From positions 1 through 49,214 of the forward strand of contig CATLGW010000018.1 in the NCBI GenBank assembly GCA_949948715.1: 49,214 nt of DNA. The letters are read 5' to 3'. The notes beneath the pieces were generated by a model. It worked only from the letters and a program-made list of their open reading frames with translations, had not been told where the DNA came from and did not search any database. The position numbers and the translations under genes are program-made. This document shows, in pieces, positions 7,009-14,697 of this stretch. Within the stretch, counting starts at the first letter, position 1, and every line of letters starts with the position of its first letter. The stretch is from an uncultured Lachnospiraceae bacterium (lineage in GTDB: Bacteria; Bacillota; Clostridia; Lachnospirales; Lachnospiraceae).

Positions 7009-7644
7009 ATGCAAAAACTGTTTTTAGCATCCTTATTTAAGGATGTATCGCAATTATTTGCGGATTTTGCTAATGAGAACCTCGCAGATAAGACAGTAAC
7101 CTTTATTCCCACAGCCGCATTGCCGGACAAGCTGGATTTTCACATAAAGTATAGCAAGGAATTATTGTCTAAAATGGGGCTTATCGTTGATGAATTGGAC
7201 ATCTCAGAGGCAACCTATTTAGATATAGCAGACAAATTAGAGCATAATGATTATATTTATGTTGCCGGAGGGAACACCTTCTTTTTGCTTCAGGAAATGA
7301 ATAAATCAGGTGCGGGGAATTTGATAAAAGAACAAATCAAAGCAGGCAAACTATTGATAGGCGAATCTGCCGGCGCAATTTTGCTGGCGCCGGATATTGA
7401 ATATGCGAGAGATACGGACGATCCTCTTGCAGCGCCACAACTAAAAACGTTTAAAACATTGAACGTCATAGACTTTTATCCCGTACCTCACTATAATAAT
7501 GACCCGCTGAAGGAAGCTGTGGAGCTGGTAATTTCAAAATATGGTACGAAATTACCGCTTGTTCCGTTCAGCAATTCAGAGGCTATACTTGTTATGGGGG
7601 AAGAGAAGCAAATTGTTTCTAAAAAGAGTAAAATCAAGTTTTGA
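7009..7644 (+). CDS. Peptidase E-like protein (family S51)
   Basis: A 211-residue cytoplasmic protein. GESAGA at residues 118-123 is the nucleophile elbow (Ser120) of S51 serine peptidases such as alpha-aspartyl dipeptidase PepE. It is preceded by VAGGNTFFLL (residues 85-94), the conserved oxyanion and substrate region, and followed by VPHYNND (about 165), which carries the catalytic His. The likely substrate is small Asp-X peptides; in Firmicutes the relatives are often annotated only as type 1 glutamine amidotransferase-like. The ATG at 7009 has GGGAGG about 8 bp upstream; the longer frame from 6892 has no ribosome site and runs through the promoter. The C-terminus ends KKSKIKF and may be slightly altered. 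Confidence 0.8.
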   Translation: MQKLFLASLFKDVSQLFADFANENLADKTVTFIPTAALPDKLDFHIKYSKELLSKMGLIVDELDISEATYLDIADKLEHNDYIYVAGGNTFFLLQEMNKSGAGNLIKEQIKAGKLLIGESAGAILLAPDIEYARDTDDPLAAPQLKTFKTLNVIDFYPVPHYNNDPLKEAVELVISKYGTKLPLVPFSNSEAILVMGEEKQIVSKKSKIKF

Positions 7645-7718
7645 TTTCGGAGATAAGCAAGAAGTCGGCTTTAAAACAGTAAAGGCGGTGGAAAAGGAGT
7701 CTGGGAGGATGCGGAATT

Positions 7719-7970
7719 ATGGAGGACAAGCAAGCGCTGCTTCACAACATGGATAAAGTACATACTACGGCCATGGGAATCGACAGAATTAGGAGAAATT
7801 TAAAATTGAGCGCCACGGATGATGCAGTTCAATATTGTAAAAATAAGATGACGGACAAAAACTGTGAAATTTATCGGAAGGGGAAAAACTGGTACTGCGA
7901 AATTGATAATATAAAGATAACCGTTAACTCCTGCAGCTATACAATAATAACGGCGCATATTATGAAATAG
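7719..7970 (+). CDS. DUF3781 family protein
   Basis: An 83-residue protein matching the DUF3781 pattern as I recall it: LL.N.DK.HTT..GI.RI..NL.L at residues 7-30, then CKNKM, RKGKNWYCEID (53-63) and ITVN..SYTIITAH at the end. It is small, soluble and of unknown function, and is frequently found as a stand-alone gene in Clostridia. GGGAGG lies about 9 bp before the ATG. It follows peptidase E on the same strand with a 74-bp gap in which no gene is seen. Confidence 0.75.
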   Translation: MEDKQALLHNMDKVHTTAMGIDRIRRNLKLSATDDAVQYCKNKMTDKNCEIYRKGKNWYCEIDNIKITVNSCSYTIITAHIMK

Positions 7971-8126
7971 CATTATATTAATCGGAAAATCAACAGATAC
8001 AAACTTTTTACAGAAAAAGCGGCAGCCATAATAAACGAAGTCCAATGGGTAAAGGAAAACGCCGAAATGGTGAAAGGTATGGAATGGGAACAGTGTCTAA
8101 AGGATGGGAGGAAAAAGGGAACATGA
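7971..8126 (+). other. Coding-like remnant after DUF3781
   Basis: Directly after the TAG of the DUF3781 gene the same frame stays open for about 50 codons with a protein-like composition ([20 protein letters not shown]), then ends in a TGA that overlaps the next ATG (ATGA). There is no start signal of its own and I recognise no family. It may be the end of a lost gene fused here by deletion. Confidence 0.25.
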
Positions 8127-8473
8127 AGTATGAACAGGTTTATGCCATGAGCTTTGCCAGGGTATATCCGCTGCTTGTGTCCAAGGCGGAGAAGAAGGGG
8201 CGGACGCGTCAGGAAGTGGATGAGATTATCTGCTGGCTCACGGGCTATGGCAGGGAGGATATACAAAGCGCCATGGAGAGGCAGGTTCCCTACGGAGATT
8301 TTTTCAAAAACGCTCCGGAGTTAAATCCCAACCGGGAATTGATTAGGGGAGTGATCTGCGGAGTGCGGGTGGAGGAAATTGCGGAATCCCCCATGCGGGA
8401 GATCAGATATTTGGATAAGCTGGTCGACGAGCTGGCAAGGGGAAAGGCCATGGAAAAGATTCTGCGCAGGTGA
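8123..8473 (+). CDS. DUF2200 family protein
   Basis: A 116-residue soluble protein, [18 protein letters not shown] through to KAMEKILRR. The blocks [32 protein letters not shown] and [11 protein letters not shown]...[15 protein letters not shown] are characteristic of DUF2200, a short family of unknown function found mainly in Firmicutes and Bacteroidetes. The ATG at 8123 follows GGGAGGAAAAAGGGAAC; longer starts only add a low-complexity lysine/glycine stretch. It is the first gene with the GC-rich codon use of the rest of the window and probably marks the return to core chromosome. Confidence 0.8.
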   Translation: MKYEQVYAMSFARVYPLLVSKAEKKGRTRQEVDEIICWLTGYGREDIQSAMERQVPYGDFFKNAPELNPNRELIRGVICGVRVEEIAESPMREIRYLDKLVDELARGKAMEKILRR

Positions 8474-8528
8474 GGAGCCGGAGGAAGATTTGGGAGCGTG
8501 TGAACAGAATGGTCCGGAGGTGAACTGG

Positions 8529-9290
8529 ATGAGGGAGATTGAGTGTGAAATACAAAAAAAGCTGGCGGAGATGGAAGAGAGGGAAGGAGTCAGGGTGCTC
8601 TATGCGGTGGAATCCGGCAGCAGGGCCTGGGGGGTGGAATCGCCGGACAGCGATTACGATGTACGGTTTATTTATGTGCGGCCAAAGGAAGAATATCTGA
8701 GGGTTCGGGAACCGAGGGATGTCATCGAGTGGCAGCTTGACGAGGTATTTGATATAAACGGCTGGGATCTGAAAAAGACGCTGGCTCAGTTCCACAGGGG
8801 AAACGCCACCCTCTTTGAGTGGGCAAACTCTCCTGTGGTCTACCGCAGGACGGGGGAGTGGGAGGAGATTTACGCGGACTGTAAGCGGTATTTTTCTGAG
8901 AAGGCAGCTCTCTCCCATTATTACGGCATTGCCAACAGCACTTTTCAGCAGTATCTGCAGGGGGATACGGTGCGGTATAAGAAATACGTCTATGCCCTCA
9001 GGCCCCTCCTGGCCTGCAGGTATATTGTGGAAAATCATGCCGTCCCACCGGTGAAATTTGTGAAGCTGCTGGAACAGACGCTTCCGGGAGAGCTGTCCGA
9101 TCAGATAGGGGAGATGCTTTCGGTAAAGGCCGGGAGCGATGAAAAGGAGGAGAACCCCAGGCTGCCTGTTCTGCAGAAATATATTGCGGATGAAATCGAG
9201 AGATTTGGGCAGCTTGCCAGGTCCATGGCGGACGACCGGCTGAGGGAATGGGATACCCTGGACCGGGTCTTTTTAAAGACGCTGGGATGA
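8529..9290 (+). CDS. YcgL-type predicted nucleotidyltransferase (PF10127/COG3541)
   Basis: A 253-residue protein of the polymerase-beta-like nucleotidyltransferase superfamily. The nucleotide-binding motif GSRAWG is at residues 30-35 and the metal-binding SDYDVRF at 41-47, followed by W..DEVFDINGWDLKK and LFEWANSP, as in the YcgL/RlaP group. These enzymes are thought to transfer a nucleotide to RNA or a small molecule; the real substrate is unknown. The core motifs are intact. The ATG at 8529 has GGAGG about 8 bp upstream; an earlier in-frame ATG overlaps the DUF2200 gene without a ribosome site. The 55-bp gap suggests co-transcription with DUF2200. Confidence 0.8.
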   Translation: MREIECEIQKKLAEMEEREGVRVLYAVESGSRAWGVESPDSDYDVRFIYVRPKEEYLRVREPRDVIEWQLDEVFDINGWDLKKTLAQFHRGNATLFEWANSPVVYRRTGEWEEIYADCKRYFSEKAALSHYYGIANSTFQQYLQGDTVRYKKYVYALRPLLACRYIVENHAVPPVKFVKLLEQTLPGELSDQIGEMLSVKAGSDEKEENPRLPVLQKYIADEIERFGQLARSMADDRLREWDTLDRVFLKTLG

Positions 9291-9295
9291 GCGGC

Positions 9296-9580
9296 CTACA
9301 GCTCCCTTACGGTGACAAGGACCCGGTCGCCGGGCTGTTTTCCTATTTTTGTCCGGATGTCCTTGCGCAGGCCGATCAGATAGCAAATATTTCCCGCCTG
9401 GTCCCGTACCCCCATATTGACGATGCTGCCGTCGTAGGGCTCGCCGTCAAAGGTGGCGTGCACCCTGACCCGCCCCTTGCCGAATTCCTTTCGGATATCG
9501 TAGGGGAAGATCACATATGCGCCGCCGGGTTTGTCTGCCGCGCGGATTTCTGCTTCAAACTCGTAAACCTTTTGATTCAT
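9296..9580 (-). CDS. DUF1905 family protein
   Basis: A 94-residue all-beta protein: YEFEAEIR, GGAYVIFPYDIRKEFGKGRVRVHATFDG, DG..VNMG and IRTKIGKQPGDRVLVTV. This is the DUF1905 barrel, in which the GxV(R/K)V..TFDGEPY block is diagnostic. The function is unknown. I chose the second ATG (9580) because AAGGAGG lies 8 bp upstream of it; the first ATG is only 2 bp from that site. The start overlaps the end of the upstream 77-residue gene by 26 bp, so the two form an operon. Its stop faces the nucleotidyltransferase stop with 5 bp between them. Confidence 0.8.
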   Translation of the reverse strand: MNQKVYEFEAEIRAADKPGGAYVIFPYDIRKEFGKGRVRVHATFDGEPYDGSIVNMGVRDQAGNICYLIGLRKDIRTKIGKQPGDRVLVTVREL

Positions 9581-9788
9581 GTTCATACCCTCCTTCGGTT
9601 AAGCCGTATATCTGATACAGGGAGAGCATATTTTGATACATCAGCCTGCGGGACATCATCTGCTGGTAAGTGACCGTCTTTACCTTTCCCTCCGCCTTCA
9701 TCGCCTCCATTTTTGTTGAGATATCGGTGTACTCTCTCTGTACTGCCGTAAGCATTTTTTCGAAGGCTTCCAAACGATTGCCGTCCAT
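9555..9788 (-). CDS. Small helical hypothetical protein
   Basis: A 77-residue, almost entirely helical protein: MDGNRLEAFEKMLTAVQREYTDISTKMEAMKAEGK and then a second helix with a methionine/tyrosine-rich stretch (YQQMMSRRLMYQNMLSLYQIYGL). It resembles a short two-helix hairpin. I do not recognise the family. AAGGAGG is 6 bp before the ATG, and a good promoter lies about 80 bp upstream at 9868-9897. It is the first gene of a two-gene leftward operon with the DUF1905 gene, whose start it overlaps. Confidence 0.7.
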   Translation of the reverse strand: MDGNRLEAFEKMLTAVQREYTDISTKMEAMKAEGKVKTVTYQQMMSRRLMYQNMLSLYQIYGLTEGGYEHESKGLRV

Positions 9789-9867
9789 CTTATCCCTCCT
9801 TTTTCCTTACAGCCGGTAAGGATTGTTCCGTCCTGCTGTCAAAGCTATTTTGAGCGGTTTTGCAGTC

Positions 9868-9897
9868 ATTATACCAGGAGCCGTGCTGCCGGCGCAA
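9868..9897 (-). promoter_or_regulatory. Promoter of the leftward small-gene/DUF1905 operon
   Basis: On the minus strand: TTGCGC (9892-9897), an 18-bp spacer and a perfect TATAAT (9868-9873). About 80 bp upstream of the ATG at 9788. Confidence 0.6.
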
Positions 9898-9906
9898 TGA
9901 TAAATG

Positions 9907-9982
9907 TTGACCTTTCCCGGCAAAAGTATTATCCTTTATTAAAAGACTTGAAAACACAGGCAGTGGGGGCTTATCCCCTGCC
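9907..9982 (+). promoter_or_regulatory. Possible promoter and leader hairpin of the redox operon
   Basis: TTGACC (9907-9912) with a weak -10 (TATCCT at 17 bp, or TATTAT at 14 bp) is followed by a hairpin with arms GGCAGTGGGG and CCCCTGCC (9959-9982). About 100 nt of further leader precede the lipoprotein ATG. I could not match the leader to a known riboswitch class. No T-run follows the hairpin. Confidence 0.35.
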
Positions 9983-10082
9983 GCAGGAAAAAGGTAATAC
10001 CATAGAGGAGTTATGTGCTGCCGGAAGGCTGGCGGGCAGAGTCGGTCCGGCACACTGCGGCGAAAAGGAAGGAAAGAGGAAA

Positions 10083-10688
10083 ATGAAGTTTACAATCAAA
10101 CAAATCACATTTCTGCTTACTGCGTTGTTTACAGCCGTCCTGCTCTCCGGATGCGGCGGTCAAAAGAAGGGTGAAGTTTCTGAGGACAAAGACAGAGAAG
10201 TTCGGCAGGAGAGCGAAAATCCGATGGGAAGCCTGGCATCTTTCGAGGCGGGAACTTTGGAAGGGGAGCTATTCACCCAGGAGGATTTGGGGGAAAAGGA
10301 TGTGACGGTTATCAACTTCTGGTCCCTGACCTGCGGTCCCTGTCTGGCAGAGATGCCTGACATAGCGGAATTTGCCCAAAATCTGCCGGATAATGTACAG
10401 ATGATCACAGTCTGCCTGGACGGCAGTCTGGACCCGGAGGAGACGAAGCGTGTGCTTGAGGAAGCGGGCTTTGGAGGGGTTACTCTGATTTCCGGCAACG
10501 GGGATCTGGCCAAGGTCTGCGCCGCTGTTCAGTTTACGCCCACCACCATTTTGGCGGATGCGGAGGGAAACATTCTGGGGGAGGCCATCATCGGTATGCA
10601 GAAGAGTTTGGAGGAGGTTTACACGGAAGCGGTAAACGCAGCGCTGGAAGATATGGGAAAGGAAAAGATAGGGAGCGATGAGAGGTAA
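10083..10688 (+). CDS. TlpA-like thioredoxin-fold lipoprotein
   Basis: A 201-residue exported lipoprotein. The signal peptide is followed by lipobox LLSGC (lipid-modified Cys24) and a charged linker. A thioredoxin-like domain follows from about residue 60, with [19 protein letters not shown] carrying the CGPC redox site (Cys84, Cys87) and the conserved cis-Pro region [14 protein letters not shown] near residue 158. It should act outside the membrane as a thiol oxidoreductase. The ATG is preceded by GGAAAGAGGAAA. The gene overlaps the following small CXXC gene by 11 bp, and a NapH-like polyferredoxin follows, a triad that recurs in Clostridia and suggests an electron chain from the membrane to extracellular thiols. 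Confidence 0.85.
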   Translation: MKFTIKQITFLLTALFTAVLLSGCGGQKKGEVSEDKDREVRQESENPMGSLASFEAGTLEGELFTQEDLGEKDVTVINFWSLTCGPCLAEMPDIAEFAQNLPDNVQMITVCLDGSLDPEETKRVLEEAGFGGVTLISGNGDLAKVCAAVQFTPTTILADAEGNILGEAIIGMQKSLEEVYTEAVNAALEDMGKEKIGSDER

Positions 10689-10830
10689 GGGCAGGGTTGC
10701 GATGGTTCTTCGGTACGGGTTCCTGGGGGCCGCGCTTTTCTTTTTGGCAGCGGGTCTTTTGCGGGGGGAGCAGCTTGAGGTATGGCAGAAGGCGGTGAAA
10801 ATATGTCTGGAATGCATCGGAATCGGATAA
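10678..10830 (+). CDS. CD1871A-like small CXXC membrane protein
   Basis: A 50-residue protein: a basic start, one hydrophobic helix (about residues 12-28: [16 protein letters not shown]), [12 protein letters not shown], then the C-terminal [10 protein letters not shown] with a CLEC (CXXC) pair at residues 43-46. This matches the very short CD1871A-type family, which ends almost invariantly in CLECIGIG. Orientation is probably N-in with the cysteines at or outside the membrane surface; a redox or metal role is inference. It overlaps the TlpA-like gene upstream (11 bp) and the polyferredoxin downstream (28 bp), so expression is strictly linked. The gene is easily missed because of its length. 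Confidence 0.75.
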   Translation: MRGKGRVAMVLRYGFLGAALFFLAAGLLRGEQLEVWQKAVKICLECIGIG

Positions 10831-11708
10831 TATCCCTTCGGCGCGCGGTACAGACGGTATCCGCCGTGCTGATAAACGGCTATGGCATAGGATTTGTCAG
10901 GGGACGGATTTTTGCGGGAAAGAGTAAGGCCTTTTGTGTCCCCGTGTTAAACTGCTATTCCTGTCCCGGCGCTCTGGGAGCCTGTCCCGTGGGAGCCCTG
11001 CAGACGGCGCTGGGAGGTCGGAATGGGCATATTCCCTTTTATGTTCTGGGGACCCTGATGCTCTTTGGGGTAGTGCTTGGGCGGGTGGCCTGCGGTTTCC
11101 TGTGTCCCTTTGGGTTTTTACAGGATTTGCTCTACAAAATTCCGGCTCCCAAGCTGAAGGTGCCAAAGAGGCTGGACAGATGGGGACGAATGGTGAAATA
11201 TGGTATGCTGCTTATTCCGGTGACGGCGCTGCCCCTTCTTGTGACCACCGACACCGGAATTACGCCGCCCTATTTTTGTAAGTACCTGTGCCCTGCGGGT
11301 ACCTTTGAGGGAGGGATTCCCCTGCTTTGGGCCAATGAGGGACTGCGGCAGGCGGCGGGACTGTTGTTTGACTGGAAGCTTTTTGTACTCCTGGCAGTTC
11401 TGGGGGCCTGTCTTTTGGTACATCGGCCCTTCTGCCGCTATCTCTGTCCTCTGGGAGCCTTTTATGGGCTGTTCAACCGGTTTAGCTTCTTTCAAATGCA
11501 TCTGGACTCTTCCAAATGTGTGGACTGCAAAAGCTGTGAGCGCGCCTGTCCTATGGCGGTGGAGGTGACCAAAAACATAAACAGCCCCGAATGCATCCGC
11601 TGCGGGAAGTGCAGGGAGGTCTGCCCTGCCCGGGCCATCTCCCCACGCATGGTGTGGGGAACGGGAAACGAAGAGCCTGCCGACGCAAAGGGGGGGACAC
11701 AGAATTGA
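10803..11708 (+). CDS. NapH/YccM-like 4Fe-4S polyferredoxin membrane protein
   Basis: A 301-residue membrane iron-sulfur protein. Cysteine clusters occur at [12 protein letters not shown] (Cys51, Cys54, Cys61), [20 protein letters not shown] and [12 protein letters not shown], between about five hydrophobic helices, as in the NapH/RnfB-related quinol-linked family. Two classic 4Fe-4S ferredoxin motifs close the protein: [12 protein letters not shown] and [12 protein letters not shown]. It probably passes electrons across or along the membrane to the TlpA-like lipoprotein and the CXXC protein encoded just upstream. Several ATGs are possible; 10803 has AAGGCGG at suitable distance, while 10782 and 10812 are alternatives. 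Confidence 0.85.
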   Translation: MSGMHRNRIISLRRAVQTVSAVLINGYGIGFVRGRIFAGKSKAFCVPVLNCYSCPGALGACPVGALQTALGGRNGHIPFYVLGTLMLFGVVLGRVACGFLCPFGFLQDLLYKIPAPKLKVPKRLDRWGRMVKYGMLLIPVTALPLLVTTDTGITPPYFCKYLCPAGTFEGGIPLLWANEGLRQAAGLLFDWKLFVLLAVLGACLLVHRPFCRYLCPLGAFYGLFNRFSFFQMHLDSSKCVDCKSCERACPMAVEVTKNINSPECIRCGKCREVCPARAISPRMVWGTGNEEPADAKGGTQN

Positions 11709-11753
11709 GGGAGGGAGAGAACGGGATGACAGGGAAGGAGGGGGCGGTCCGGG

Positions 11754-12953
11754 TCAGCCCCCTTTACGGTATCTCTCCACAATTTTTGTCACCGCCCGAA
11801 TGACGTCCCGCACATCCTCGTCGGTTAAGGAATAGTACAGGGGAAGGCTCATGGATTCTGTATAGTATTTCTCCGCGTTGGGGCAGAGGCCCTTTCGGTA
11901 TCCCAGCTTCTCGTAGTAGGAATGCCAGTAAACGGGGAGATAGTGCACCTGGGAGTGGATTCCTTCCCCGTGGAGGGCATCGAAGAACTGCCTTCTGTCG
12001 CAGTTCATCTGCTCCCTGTGGAAGCGCAGGATATACAGGTGCCTGGTGGTGTCCGACTCCGGGATCTCCCGCTGCACCTGGAGCTGGGGAATATGGGAGA
12101 AGGCCTCGTCGTACAGGGCCACGATCTCCCTGCGGCGGCGGGAGAAGCGCTCCAGCTTGTCAAGCTGGCTGTCTAATAGGGCCGCCTGAATCTCCGTCAT
12201 GCGGTAGTTGTAGCCAAGGTCCGTCTGTTCGTTGTACCAGGGGTCGTCCGTGGGATGCGCCATCTGCCTGGGATCTCTCGTGATGCCGTGGGAATGGGTC
12301 AGGACCAGCTTCTCGTACAGCTTTCTGCTGTCGGTGGTGACGGCGCCGCCCTCCCCCGCTGTGACGGTTTTCACCGGATGGAAACTGAAGGTGGTCATAT
12401 CCGCCAGGCTGCCCACGGGCCGGCCCTTGTATTTGGTGCCGATGGAGTGGGCGGCGTCCTCGATCAGAGTCAGCCCATGCTTTTCACAGATGTCCCGGAT
12501 GGCGTCCAGCTCCGCCGCCTGTCCGGTGAAGTCCACCGCCACCACCGCTTTGGTGCGGGGAGTGATATGGGCCTTAATGGAGGCGGGGTCGATATTGTAG
12601 GTCTCGGGATTAATATCCGCAAAGACCGGCCTGGCTCCGCAATAGAGGGCACAGTTTGCGGAGGCGGCGAAGGTGATGGGAGTGGTGATCACCTCGTCCC
12701 CCGGTCCCACACCGGCGGCCAGGGCCGCCAGGTGGAGAGCGGCGGTGCCGTTGGAGACAGCCACGCAGTATTTTGCGCCGGTGATTTGGCACAGACGCTG
12801 TTCCAGCGCCGTGATGCGGGGGCCGCAGGTCAGATAATCGCTTTTCAGGGTTTCGGCCACCGCCTGAATGTCATGCTCGTCGATATATTGTCTTCCATAG
12901 TTCAGGGGATGCTCCCGCACGGGAACGCCGCCCTCGATTGCCAGTTTTTCCAT
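11754..12953 (-). CDS. pseC: PseC-type UDP-4-keto-sugar aminotransferase
   Basis: A 399-residue PLP enzyme of the DegT/DnrJ/EryC1 family. The PLP lysine is Lys195 in SFHPVKTVTAGEGG, with EDAAHS at 165-170 and the NYRMTEIQAAL block near residue 285. The N-terminus (IEGGVPVREHPLNYGRQYID), FHPVKT and YYTESMSLPLYYSLT point to PseC, which aminates UDP-2-acetamido-2,6-dideoxy-L-arabino-4-hexulose in pseudaminic acid synthesis, rather than to WecE. AGGAGG is 5 bp from the chosen ATG; upstream in-frame codons lack a ribosome site. It runs opposite to the other pse genes, 17 kb away from them, behind its own extended -10 promoter. Confidence 0.85.
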   Translation of the reverse strand: MEKLAIEGGVPVREHPLNYGRQYIDEHDIQAVAETLKSDYLTCGPRITALEQRLCQITGAKYCVAVSNGTAALHLAALAAGVGPGDEVITTPITFAASANCALYCGARPVFADINPETYNIDPASIKAHITPRTKAVVAVDFTGQAAELDAIRDICEKHGLTLIEDAAHSIGTKYKGRPVGSLADMTTFSFHPVKTVTAGEGGAVTTDSRKLYEKLVLTHSHGITRDPRQMAHPTDDPWYNEQTDLGYNYRMTEIQAALLDSQLDKLERFSRRRREIVALYDEAFSHIPQLQVQREIPESDTTRHLYILRFHREQMNCDRRQFFDALHGEGIHSQVHYLPVYWHSYYEKLGYRKGLCPNAEKYYTESMSLPLYYSLTDEDVRDVIRAVTKIVERYRKGG

Positions 12954-13043
12954 GTGATCCTCCTGAAAGGGGTTTGCGTATACTGCATCGCGAAGCGAGC
13001 TTGGGACGGCATGAGCCGGCCTGAATTTTGCGTAAACATCATT

Positions 13044-13053
13044 ATTATACCAT
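13044..13053 (-). promoter_or_regulatory. Extended -10 promoter of pseC
   Basis: Minus strand TGGTATAAT: a perfect TATAAT at 13044-13049 with the TGn extension; only a weak T-rich -35. It leaves an untranslated leader of about 85 nt. It lies back to back with the rightward promoter at 13082-13110. Confidence 0.55.
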
Positions 13054-13081
13054 GTCCTTCCCAAAAAGAAAACGGTCGAAC

Positions 13082-13110
13082 TTGCACATTCTTCCTCTCG
13101 TTAGTATAAT
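13082..13110 (+). promoter_or_regulatory. Promoter of the rightward glycan gene cluster
   Basis: TTGCAC (13082-13087), a 17-bp spacer and a perfect TATAAT (13105-13110). About 75 bp before the ATG at 13192. With the pseC promoter it forms a 65-bp divergent control region, a natural place for a shared regulator. Confidence 0.7.
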
Positions 13111-13191
13111 AGGCTATATATGGAAACAATGTGATTATGGATTCACTGCGGCAACACTAGCGGGCCCGCGGTATGCGGGGATTGGGAATGG

Positions 13192-14664
13192 ATGATGACA
13201 AAGACGGATAAAGGGATAAGGACGGGGGACAGGCTGTCTGTTCTTTTGTGGCATGGTCTGCCGATAGCGGGGCTGATTATATGGGGAGCGTTGTGCGTGA
13301 CCAACAATCTTTGGTACGATGAGGCGTATTCGGCCTCCATGGTATCTCAGTCCTTTCGCAGGCTTCTCTATATCACGGCGGTGGACGACCATTCGCCCTT
13401 TTATTATATGCTGCTGAAGCTGTTTTTTATGCTGTTTGGAGGCGGGACCCGGTTTTGGAGTCTGAAGCTTATGTCCCTTTTGTTTATGGAGGGATATCTG
13501 CTCCTGGGCAAATATTATGTGGACAGACTGTTCGGTAGGCAGACATCGGTGTACTTTATGCTTTTTTCCCTGCTGATGCCCATTATGAGCGTGCAGGCGG
13601 GGAATGTCCGTATGTATGCGGCGGCGCTGTTTTTTCTGACCCTGACGGGACTGTGCGCTTACGATATCTGGCTGGAGGAGACGGGGCGAAAGTGGATTGG
13701 GTTCTGCGGGGCCGGCATATGCACCGTTTACTGTCATACCTTCGCCATGATTCAGACCTTCTTTCTGTACCTTTTGTTTCTTGCGGCTCTGATTCTTGCC
13801 GGGCGGCGGAAGCAGGTAAAGAGATTCTTTCTCTGCGGCGGTATTGTGGCAGCGGCCTTCTCCCCCTGGCTGGCGGTCACCTGCAGACAGATGATACTGC
13901 GGATGCGGTATGACAGCGGTTCCTCCAGTGAGATGGCAAATCTCTACTCTCTGATGGATTACTGTAAGGAGTGGTTTTCCGCCATGGAGACTCCCATCGG
14001 GTGTGTGGTGGTGCTGGGCCTGGGAATTTGTTTGGTGTTGTGCTATCTGGCCGTGGATTGGACCAGGGAAAGCCGCAATTTTGCTCCGGCGGTGGGTATG
14101 GCGGCCCTGGGGCTTACTTTTCTGGCGGGAGGACTGATCTCCGCCTGGGTCAACAATTGCTTTATGGGGCGATATGCCTTTCCGGGGATGGGATTTTTCC
14201 TGCTGTTTTATGCGGTGGGCATGAGCAGAATAAGGAGGAGGAGAGGGAAGGCGGCGGTCCTGGCCGTGATGGGGATTTGCTTCCTGCTCCAGTACCGCAG
14301 CGAGCTGGCGTTGGAGTATGACCGGGGACTGGATACCTATGAGGCCTTCTGGGAGGAGCAGGTGACGGAGCAGGATGTAATGATCGGGCCCTACACCCAC
14401 ACAATTTTTCTCAATGTGTATCATCCCGATCTGCAGTATTATCTGTACGGCTACAAGCTCTACAGTCTGCCCTTTTCCAACACGGAGGCCTACACGGACC
14501 CGGCTCAGCTCTCCGGTGTTGAGGGCAATATCTGGTATGTGACCTTTGCGGGGGACGAGCCGGACAATATGGCAGAGTTTTACGATTATGAGGAGGCGGT
14601 GAGCTTCCGCTATATGTATTATGATTTTGTGATCTTCAGGCTGACGCGGCGGGAAGGGATATGA
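13192..14664 (+). CDS. GT39-like polytopic membrane glycosyltransferase
   Basis: A 490-residue protein with about ten hydrophobic helices. The first extracytoplasmic loop holds WYDEAYS (Asp43-Glu44), the acidic pair typical of PMT/ArnT-type (GT39/GT83) enzymes that use polyprenyl-phosphate sugars. The following DDHSPFYYML (65-74) matches the second conserved loop of that group. The C-terminal 120 residues are mostly extracytoplasmic. It is therefore probably an outside-facing GT-C transferase; sugar and acceptor are unknown. Tandem ATGs occur at 13192 and 13195, and the ribosome site is weak. It is the first gene of the rightward cluster and has a distant paralog at 43705. Confidence 0.7.
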   Translation: MMTKTDKGIRTGDRLSVLLWHGLPIAGLIIWGALCVTNNLWYDEAYSASMVSQSFRRLLYITAVDDHSPFYYMLLKLFFMLFGGGTRFWSLKLMSLLFMEGYLLLGKYYVDRLFGRQTSVYFMLFSLLMPIMSVQAGNVRMYAAALFFLTLTGLCAYDIWLEETGRKWIGFCGAGICTVYCHTFAMIQTFFLYLLFLAALILAGRRKQVKRFFLCGGIVAAAFSPWLAVTCRQMILRMRYDSGSSSEMANLYSLMDYCKEWFSAMETPIGCVVVLGLGICLVLCYLAVDWTRESRNFAPAVGMAALGLTFLAGGLISAWVNNCFMGRYAFPGMGFFLLFYAVGMSRIRRRRGKAAVLAVMGICFLLQYRSELALEYDRGLDTYEAFWEEQVTEQDVMIGPYTHTIFLNVYHPDLQYYLYGYKLYSLPFSNTEAYTDPAQLSGVEGNIWYVTFAGDEPDNMAEFYDYEEAVSFRYMYYDFVIFRLTRREGI

Positions 14665-14697
14665 GGCGTTGCAGGGGGCGCGGGAAAGGGAAGCGGC

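Noticed and set aside
9940..10082. Riboswitch upstream of the TlpA-like gene
   Set aside because: A hairpin is visible but none of the core motifs of the riboswitch classes I know could be placed, and no terminator or sequestering stem is evident.
9897..10082. N-terminal extension of the TlpA-like lipoprotein
   Set aside because: The frame is open, but the start at 10083 gives a proper signal peptide and lipobox and has a ribosome site; the extension would bury the signal peptide.
11738..11764. Terminator between the polyferredoxin gene and pseC
   Set aside because: GGGGGC and GCCCCC arms occur, but the loop is 11 bases, the T-run is only three, and the structure overlaps the pseC stop codon; too weak to list.
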